Shown: positions 13,396 to 20,700 of the stretch, in pieces | Numbering within the stretch: the stretch's first letter is position 1 | How the letters are laid out: each line of letters begins with the position of its first letter | DNA from: Alangreenwoodia sp964438605 | GTDB taxonomy: Bacteria; Bacillota; Clostridia; Peptostreptococcales; Anaerovoracaceae | Assembly: GCA_964438605.1 (NCBI GenBank) | Contig: CAYTKT010000031.1 | Location: forward strand, 1 to 25,633 | DNA length: 25,633 nucleotides | Reading direction: 5' to 3' | Position numbers and translations under genes: made by a program | Notes under the pieces: model-generated | What the model saw: only the letters and a program-made list of their open reading frames with translations | Told to the model about the DNA's origin: nothing | The model's database searches: none

Positions 13396-15522
13396 TTACA
13401 GATGGAGCACCCTCGCCTTGATTTCCTTCGTCTTTCCGACGTTCCAGAAATTCTCTCCGAGATAACCGCAGGTCCGGCGCGTCACATTCATCTTGTCATG
13501 ATCCTTGTTGCCGCAGTTCGGACATTCCCATTCGTTATCGTCATTAATCATAATTTCACCATCAAAGCCGCAGACATGGCAGTAATCCGACTTCGTATTA
13601 AATTCAGCATACAAAATATTGTCGTAAATAAATCGTACAATGTCTTCTAAAGCGTCCAGGTTATTCCGCATATTCGGCACCTCGACGTAAGAGATCGCGC
13701 CGCCCGACGAAATTTTCTGGAAATCACTCTCAAACTTGAATTTTGAGAAAGCATCGATCTCCTCCCTTACATCCACATGATAAGAATTCGTATAATATCC
13801 CTTATCCGTGACATCTTCAATCGTGCCGAAGCGCTCCTTATCAATGCGTGCAAACCGGTAACACAGCGATTCCGCCGGCGTGCCGTAAAGCGAAAAACCG
13901 AGCCCTGTTTCGCGTCTCCATTGGTCGCACTTCGCCCTCATATAATTCATGACGCGAAATGCAAATTCACGGCCTACCGGGTCAGTGTGGCTGACGCCTT
14001 TCATCAGCTTCGTCATCTCATAAATTCCGATATAACCCAATGAAAGCGTAGAATACCCGCCTTCCAAATACTGATCAATCACTTCGCCTTTTCCCAGGCG
14101 GGCAATCGCGCCGTACTGCCAATGGACAGGACTTGTATCAGACTTGACGCCTTTCAGCGCATTGTGACGGCACATCAGCGCTTCATAGCAGAGTTCCAGA
14201 CGTTCATCCAGCAACTTCCAGAATTTATCCTCGTCACCGGCTGCCAGAATTCCGATCTGCGGCAGGTTGATGCTGACGACGCCCTGATTAAACCGGCCTT
14301 CAAACTTGTACTCGCCATTTTCGTCCTTCCACGGTGAAAGAAAGCTGCGGCAGCCCATGCAGCTGAAAACGTTGCCTTCATAATATTCACGCATCTTTTT
14401 GGCCGAAATATAGTCCGGATACATGCGCTTCGCAGAGCATTTGACGGCCATCTTCGTGATATAATCGTATTTTCCGCCCTTGAGACAGTTATGCTCATCG
14501 AGAACGTAAACCAGCTTCGGGAACGCCGGTGTCACGTAGACGCCCTTCTCGTTCTTAATTCCTTCATAACGCTGGCGCAGAATTTCCTCGATAATCATGG
14601 CGTTTTCTTTGATATATTCGTCGTCCTCCCGCAGATTCAAAAAGAGCGTCACGAATGGCGACTGGCCGTTTGTCGTCATCAGCGTATTAATCTGATACTG
14701 AATCGTCTGAACGCCGGAACGGAGTTCATCTTTCAGTCTGTCGCACGTCAGTTGTTCGATAATCTCCTCGGGAACGCTGTCTCCGCAGTCTTCTTCGATC
14801 TGTTTTCTGAATTTGTTGTAGCTGCGCCGCAGATATTTTCCGAGATGACAAATATCAACCGACTGTCCGCCATACTGACTGCTGGCAACCGACGCGATAA
14901 TCTGCGTCATAACGGTGCAGGCCACTTGAAAACTCTTTGGCGACTCAATCAGCTTGCCGTTCATAACGGTGCCGTTATCAAGCATATCGCCTATGTTGAC
15001 GAGACAGCAGTTAAAAATCGGCTGCAGAAAATAGTCGGCGTCATGGAAATGAATCGCACCTTCATCGTGAGCGGCCGAAATTTTCTCAGGCAGCAGAATC
15101 CGCCTCGTCAGGTCTTTTGAAACCTCGCCGGCAATCAGATCACGCTGCGTCGCCGCCATGACCGCATTTTTATTTGAATTTTCTTCCATTACGTCCTTGT
15201 TGCTGTTCTGAATCAGACTGAGAATTGACTCATCCGTCGTGTTTGCCTTACGTACCAACGCCCGGGAATACCTGTAAATAATGTACGTTTTGGCGAGATG
15301 AAACTTGCCCGCCTCCATCAGCTTCTGTTCTACCATGTCCTGAATGTCTTCCACAAGAAGGCGTTGCCGCTTTTTCGCGGCTATATAGTCGGCAATTTCT
15401 ACAATCTCTGCCTCTCCGATGCGTTCCGCTTCTTCCACCGCCGCGTTTGCTTTCCTGATAGCGTTTTCGATCTTGCTACGGTCAAACTCGACAGTGCTGC
15501 CGTCTCTCTTGATTACTTTCAT
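13396..15522 (-). CDS. nrdD: Anaerobic (class III) ribonucleoside-triphosphate reductase
   Basis: The protein has 708 residues from the ATG at 15522, with AGGTGG five bases before. The N-terminal ATP-cone (MKVIKRDGSTVEFDRSKIENAI, about 1-90) senses ATP/dATP. The body is the glycyl-radical barrel. Near the C-terminus CHVCGFDG and CPNCGN supply four Zn-binding cysteines, followed by RRTCGYLGENFWN with the radical glycine at about 686. It reduces ribonucleotides to deoxyribonucleotides only without oxygen and needs the radical-SAM activase NrdG, which is not adjacent on either side. It is a housekeeping gene, apparently unrelated to the sulfur units. Its upstream region is the tandem array, and no clear promoter or NrdR box was found. 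Confidence 0.97.
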   Translation of the reverse strand: MKVIKRDGSTVEFDRSKIENAIRKANAAVEEAERIGEAEIVEIADYIAAKKRQRLLVEDIQDMVEQKLMEAGKFHLAKTYIIYRYSRALVRKANTTDESILSLIQNSNKDVMEENSNKNAVMAATQRDLIAGEVSKDLTRRILLPEKISAAHDEGAIHFHDADYFLQPIFNCCLVNIGDMLDNGTVMNGKLIESPKSFQVACTVMTQIIASVASSQYGGQSVDICHLGKYLRRSYNKFRKQIEEDCGDSVPEEIIEQLTCDRLKDELRSGVQTIQYQINTLMTTNGQSPFVTLFLNLREDDEYIKENAMIIEEILRQRYEGIKNEKGVYVTPAFPKLVYVLDEHNCLKGGKYDYITKMAVKCSAKRMYPDYISAKKMREYYEGNVFSCMGCRSFLSPWKDENGEYKFEGRFNQGVVSINLPQIGILAAGDEDKFWKLLDERLELCYEALMCRHNALKGVKSDTSPVHWQYGAIARLGKGEVIDQYLEGGYSTLSLGYIGIYEMTKLMKGVSHTDPVGREFAFRVMNYMRAKCDQWRRETGLGFSLYGTPAESLCYRFARIDKERFGTIEDVTDKGYYTNSYHVDVREEIDAFSKFKFESDFQKISSGGAISYVEVPNMRNNLDALEDIVRFIYDNILYAEFNTKSDYCHVCGFDGEIMINDDNEWECPNCGNKDHDKMNVTRRTCGYLGENFWNVGKTKEIKARVLHL

Positions 15523-15639
15523 AGTCCCCACCTGTCTATATTTTTTCTAACTTCTTTAAATTAAATTCGCTTTTTACGAATTCGATACATGGCACTCTCA
15601 CGCTGTGCAACAGAACGGCCGAATAATCGCATGGCAATT

Positions 15640-16437
15640 TCCGGTTTGTTTTCTCATCGCACAGCCGAACTGCCAGTCTGCAAGTCCAGGCTTGACTTCC
15701 CGCCGCACAACCGGACCGCCAAGTTAAAAGTTCCAACTCACTTTTCTGCCGCTCAGCCAAACTGCCAAGCTGCAAGTTCGAACTTAATTCGCTGCACAAC
15801 CGGACCGCCAAGCTACAAGTTCCGGCTTACTTTTCCTGCCGCTCAGCCAAACTGCCAAGCTGCAAGTTTGGGCCTGATTTGCCGCATAATCGGACCGCCA
15901 AGCTACAATTTCCGGTTCACTTTTCCGCCGCACAACCAAACTGCCAAGTTGCAAGTTTGGGCCTGATTCGCTGCACAGCCGGACCGCCAAGTTAAAAGTT
16001 CCAGCTCACTTTTCCTGTCGCTCAACCAAACTGCTAAGCTGCAAATTCGGACCTGATTCGCTGCACAACCGGGCGTCAGGCTACAATTTCCGGTTCACTT
16101 TTCCACCGCTCAGCCAAACTGCCAGTCTGCAAATTTGGACCTGATTCGCTGCACAACTGGGTCGTCAAGCTACAAGTTCCGGTTCACTTTCCTACCGCTC
16201 AGCCAAACTGCCAAGCTGCAAGTTCGAGCTTGATTCGCTGCACATCCGGGCCGCCAAGTTAAAAGTTCCGGCTTATTCTCCCGCCGCTCAGCCAAACTGC
16301 CAAACTGCAAGTTCGAGCTTGATTCGCTGCACATCCGGACCGTCAAGCTACAATTTCCAGTTCACTTTTCCGCCGCTCAGCCAAACTGCCAAGCTGCAAG
16401 TTCGAGCTTGATTCGCTGCATAGCCGGACCGCCAAGC
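15640..16437. repeat. Degenerate tandem array, period about 90 bp, roughly nine units
   Basis: A unit of 88-90 bases recurs. Each unit has a block with CAGCCAAACTGCCAAGCTGC and a block with CCGGACCGCCAAGCTACAAG. The first block is seen near 15753, 15843, 15933, 16023, 16112, 16202, 16290 and 16379, with a diverged copy near 15662. The two blocks are themselves similar (both contain CTGCA/CTACA-AGTTC and GCCAAGCT), so the 90-mer looks like a doubled element of about 45 bp. Unit lengths differ by one or two bases, which breaks every reading frame, so the array is not coding. It lies directly upstream of nrdD. Spacers are not unique, so it is not CRISPR. Confidence 0.9.
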
Positions 16438-16459
16438 TGCCGGACTGAAATTTTCCGTT

Positions 16460-16495
16460 GCGTCAGAAATATGCCTTCCGGCACGTTCCTGACGC
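16460..16495. repeat. Two-tier hairpin
   Basis: GCGTCAG (16460-16466) pairs with CTGACGC (16489-16495). Inside, TGCC-TTCC-GGCA (16472-16483) forms a second stem. It follows the tandem array. No T-run is adjacent. Confidence 0.4.
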
Positions 16496-16560
16496 GGCTT
16501 TCAGACACCCGCAGCATTTTTCCGGGGTGCACAATTCCGACCTGCGGCAGCCTCAATTCG

Positions 16561-16597
16561 CCCGAATTGCAATTCCTTACGAAATTTGCAATTCGGG
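16561..16597. repeat. 12-bp perfect inverted repeat, possible weak terminator
   Basis: CCCGAATTGCAA (16561-16572) and TTGCAATTCGGG (16586-16597) are exact complements around 13 bases. The plus side continues AAGATTTTCTCATCTTT, a modest T-rich tail, but no plus-strand gene ends here. It may be an RNA end, an operator, or the remnant of a repeat family. Confidence 0.45.
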
Positions 16598-16661
16598 AAG
16601 ATTTTCTCATCTTTACGATAACAGTTTAACAGAATCCCTTCCCGTTGTCTACTGCCGATTT

Positions 16662-16817
16662 TCAACATCTTGTTGATTTTCAGCTCGTTTTTCGGATATT
16701 AAAACTATATATAGTATGTTTTATCAGTATAAAAATGGAGTTCCCTTAGCTGGCAGATTAGCGGAAACGTTCCATTTCAAAGTATTCGGAAATCCGCTCA
16801 AAGAAACAAGATGTTGA
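16662..16817. repeat. 156-bp segment bounded by 13-bp inverted repeats
   Basis: TCAACATCTTGTT (16662-16674) and AACAAGATGTTGA (16805-16817) are exact reverse complements. The left end is also a palindrome, TCAACA-TCT-TGTTGA. The interior is AT-rich, has no open frame, and contains further foldback (GCGGA...TCCGC). It may be a small non-autonomous element or paired operator sites upstream of the thioesterase gene. Confidence 0.4.
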
Positions 16818-16988
16818 TTAAATACGCAAAAATTTCAAAAAAATTCATACATTTAGTATTTTTTATATTTTTTATGATATCAACGCAGAAATCGCTCAAC
16901 GATGTCCGAAATATATGATAAGATAAAATATCAGTTGGTCAGAATTACCGGAAGCATTACACTTAACGCATCACAGGAGGTTTTTATC

Positions 16989-17456
16989 ATGAAATGGTCC
17001 CACGAGGAACGAAAACAAAAGCTAATCGAACAATGCGGCCGCGCCGCCGAACTCAATAAAATCGCCCAGGCCGACATATTTGAAATGGAGTTTGTAGATT
17101 ATACTGACGATAATGAATACATCGTAAAGTATTACATCAAGCCGTGGCAGCGCAACCCCTTCGGCAACCTTCAGGGCGGTATGGTCTGCTATTACGTGGA
17201 CGCCACAGCCGGCACGCTGTCCTGGGTTGCGGTAGACTGTGAGCCGGTGGGCACGGTTGACATCAACGTCACATTTATCCGCGGCATTGCTGAACATATT
17301 GACTATATACTCGTAAAATCAAAAGTTATCAGTATCGGCCGCCGGGTTGTCGTCGCTACTGCGGAAGTTTATGATCCAGAAGGCTGGCTCATGGCTACGT
17401 GCATTACGAACACGACGCGCCTGCTGCCGCCTGACCCCAACCCTACAATCGTTTAA
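16989..17456 (+). CDS. PaaI-like hotdog-fold thioesterase
   Basis: The protein has 155 residues from the ATG at 16989, preceded by AGGAGG in TCACAGGAGGTTTTTATC. A start 29 codons earlier would add residues without homology. The central block NPFGNLQGGMVCYYVDATAG (about 53-72) matches the active-site helix of the 4HBT/PaaI family, usually HGG-containing. VDINVTFIRG, then VKSKVISIGRRVVVATAEVYD, is the characteristic strand region. Such enzymes hydrolyse acyl-CoA thioesters in the cytoplasm as tetramers; the acyl group cannot be told here. The usual HGG histidine is replaced (NLQGG), as in some family members. It is the only confident plus-strand protein gene in the window, stands alone, and ends before a strong terminator. 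Confidence 0.85.
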   Translation: MKWSHEERKQKLIEQCGRAAELNKIAQADIFEMEFVDYTDDNEYIVKYYIKPWQRNPFGNLQGGMVCYYVDATAGTLSWVAVDCEPVGTVDINVTFIRGIAEHIDYILVKSKVISIGRRVVVATAEVYDPEGWLMATCITNTTRLLPPDPNPTIV

Positions 17457-17610
17457 TGCGCATTGGAAGAAATTTCAAAAAATATCTCCAGCTATGTTTT
17501 TTTAATTATAGATAGAAATATATTATTTTCTAGCTTTTTATTCAAAAGAAAATATCTTGCTGTTTTAAACTATTTCTTTTCATATCTCATCTAATAAAAA
17601 ATGAAAGAAC

Positions 17611-17647
17611 AGAACGGCCGAACCTCTGTCGGAGGTTCGGCCGTTCT
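17611..17647. terminator. Strong bidirectional terminator between convergent genes
   Basis: A perfect 16-bp stem (AGAACGGCCGAACCTC with its complement at 17632-17647) surrounds a 5-base loop. The plus side is followed by TCTTTCCTTTTC and the minus side by TTCATTTTTTATTAG. It serves the thioesterase gene and the large surface-protein gene, which converge here. Confidence 0.9.
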
Positions 17648-17764
17648 TCTTTCCTTTTCATCTGGTACCCCGTGCTTTGTTTTCGAAATTCTATTTCTTT
17701 ACACGGTTCGGGTTCCAGATATCTTTATTTGATTCTGTGATTGAATCAAATGATTATCAATCAT

Positions 17765-20700
17765 TTACGCAATCTTTTCGCAAAACCGCATCAGCATCGT
17801 GGCCACTTGCGCTCGCGTTGCCTCGCCTTCCGGTGCCAGCTGATTGTTTCCTACTCCATTGATCAGTCCGCTCGATACGGCCCAGCTCATGGCTTCTGCC
17901 GCGTAAGGACTGATCTGGCTGGCATCGGCAAAGGTGCTTAAAGCTGCCGTTTGGCCGGTAGTTGCTGTGTGGTTCTTTGCGTAGCGATACAGGATGGTCG
18001 CCAGTTGTTCTCTGGTAATGTCGTCGTCCGGTCCGAACGCATGGTCGGAATAGCCGGTGACTACGCCATTTGACGCGGCCCATGCCACGGCATCCGAATA
18101 ATAAGCCTGTTGGTCGATATCGCCAAAATCAACTTGAGCGGCCTCCGGTTCATAGGCCAGACGATAAAGCACGGTGACGAGCATTCCGCGTGTCATATTG
18201 CCTTCCGGAGTAAACTGCTGGTTTCCGGTTCCCTGGAAGAGTTCGCGAGCGGCTACAAATTCCACCGCATCGCTCGCCCAGTTTCCGGAAGCTACGTCGG
18301 TAAAGTTCTGGCTTCGTTCGACGATCTTCAGTGTCACATCGCCTTCGACATTCAGGATAACGCCGTTTTCGCCAATGGTACAGTCGCGGACGACTTCTTC
18401 GGTTCCGTCCTCATGAACGAGGATGGCTACGGTGCCTGGACCGAATTCGGTGACAGGGATTTCCACTCTGGATACATCGGCAGAGCCCACTCTGAGTTCT
18501 ATTGCCGCCGCTTCCTTCGATGATTTCGCGGCGGGGACCTTCACAGGTGCGGTGACAAACTCACTTTTCACATTCTCCGGTATTGTCACATTTGCCGAGG
18601 TGACGTTTCCTGTGGCGTCGGTGTTCGTCTGCCCGGTGATTCCTTCCGGAGTGGTGGTACATTCCACAGCGGAGCCATCCGGCTTGGTGACTTTCTCGGT
18701 ATTCGTACCATCGGGCTTTGCGGTTTTCTCCGTAACGGTACCGTCCTTCTCTGTGGTCTTCTCGGTCACAGTGCCGTCGGCATACGTCGTAGATTCCGTC
18801 TTAGAACCGTCCGGATTCGTGGTCGTTGTCGTTACAGAGCCATCGGAGTTGGTAACGGTATCCTGTTTGTTTGCGGGATCCGTGCTACCACCGGAGCCGA
18901 AGCCGCCAGAACCGCCACCGTTGCTTGCAGGCGGGAGCTTTTCAATGGTCTCCGTCACGGTTTCGCCGCAGACGGTGCATGTACCCTGGCGCTGTCCTTC
19001 TTTCGAGGTGGTTGGTTCTACGGTGGTCGTCCATTCTTCTACCCGATGACCAAGCGCCGGAAGAACGGCATCTTCTGTTATACCACAGTCCGTACACGTA
19101 TGGAGGATTCGTCCTTCGGTGGTACAGGTCGCCTCGAAGCTCCCTTCCTCCGGAGCGCTCCAGACATGATCGATGGTTCCTTCGGCATAGGCCCAGCGAA
19201 CGCAGTAATACGTTTCCCCATTTCGTTCGGCACGACTTGCCACGCGGAACCGGTACGAATCGCCTAGGCTGAGTCCCTGGACGTCATAGCTGGTAGCTCC
19301 CCCTTTGACATCCGAAAGCAGGGTCCAGGTGTTATCCGGGTTTTGCTGGTAGACGGAGTAGTAATCGGCTCCGGCCATCGCTGGCCAACTGAGGTGTACG
19401 GCGGTATCGATTGTCTGGGTTGCGGTGAGCCGGTCATCGATACTTTCCGGAACGATGGTAAAATTCTCTGAGATCGTCCCGTAGTAGTCCCCTCGTCCTT
19501 CAATGGTCAAGGTAGCCACGCCGATATCGACATTGTTGTCAAGTTTTGCGCCGCCGTCATACCCATAGGCATCGTACCGGGTATTCAGGCCTTTTCCTCT
19601 GACCCACAGGGTATAGTCCGGCAAAATTTCACTTCCGGTATACTTGTAGTATTGTCCGAGAGAGAGCACCCCTTCTTTTCCGATGTCAATGCCTTCAAAG
19701 CCGCAGTTCGTGCAGACGTGATTTTCATCCCAATTATGGCCTTCGAAAAAGAGTACTTCACCCTCATCTTTGGCCTCGCACTCCTCGCAAGTATATTCAA
19801 AATTCCCGGTTCTTGCGCACGTCCTTGTATCCACGGCATGGGTACTCAGGTGCAATTCTCCGGTGGTGGGATTCATATGAAAGCGCAGGTCGTCCCTCAG
19901 GTTGAACCAGCCGTTGCTTTCCGGGGTGATTGGGGATTCCCCGCCGACCACGTAGGTGTACGTGTGATCCTTTTCAAGGCCGGAGATAGAGTAGGTGTAG
20001 TCGTGAAAGGCGTTGGTCGTCGACTGGCCATCGGCCTGCACGGGGATCAAATTGTTTTCGTCCGTAGTATCGATGAAGCCGGTGTAAGGGAGTTGATCCT
20101 TGCAGATGCCATCCTCATCGAAATTGTACCAGACATTTTCAATGAGATGAAGTCCGGCGGAAACGGGCGTTCCCTGCACATAGTAGCGGTCCCCGACCCA
20201 TTTTCCGGATTCGCCGCCAACCGGCAGGCCGTCCTCATAGATCTTGCCGTCAAGCTCGCCGGTCAGCGCCAGTCCGCAGACAGTGCAGACCATCTTGCCA
20301 TCCGCATCGGGTGCGTATTTATGGCCCTCGGTGTAGACGGTCTCGCCCCAGTCCTCTTCGGTGACGGGGGAACCGCACACCTTGCACACCTTCCGGTTTT
20401 TATAGCCGTTGGACGTGCAGGTGGGCACTTTATCTGGTATCGGCTTGGTCTCGCCATGGACGTGCCAGGAATCTTTATCCGGATTTTCAGTTACGACCGT
20501 CTCGGAGAAGTCGTACAGCTCCGTGTCCACCTGGATCTTCGCGCTGCCGAAGATGGGGAGGGTTTCCGGCTCATAGCCGTCTACATACTCGATCTCGCCC
20601 TTGTCCACCTCAAACTTCACGTCCACCGGGTAGAACAGCTTGTGCTGCCAGGCCTGTGCCGGGCCCCAGTCACTGTTTTTATTTATATGATCGTTTTCGT

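Noticed and set aside
15589..15966. Coding repeats on either strand of the tandem array
   Set aside because: Unit lengths vary by one or two bases, so all frames break. The open stretches carry no ribosome binding site and no recognisable protein.
15640..16437. CRISPR array
   Set aside because: The period is about 90 bp with both halves repeated and related; there are no unique spacers and no cas genes.
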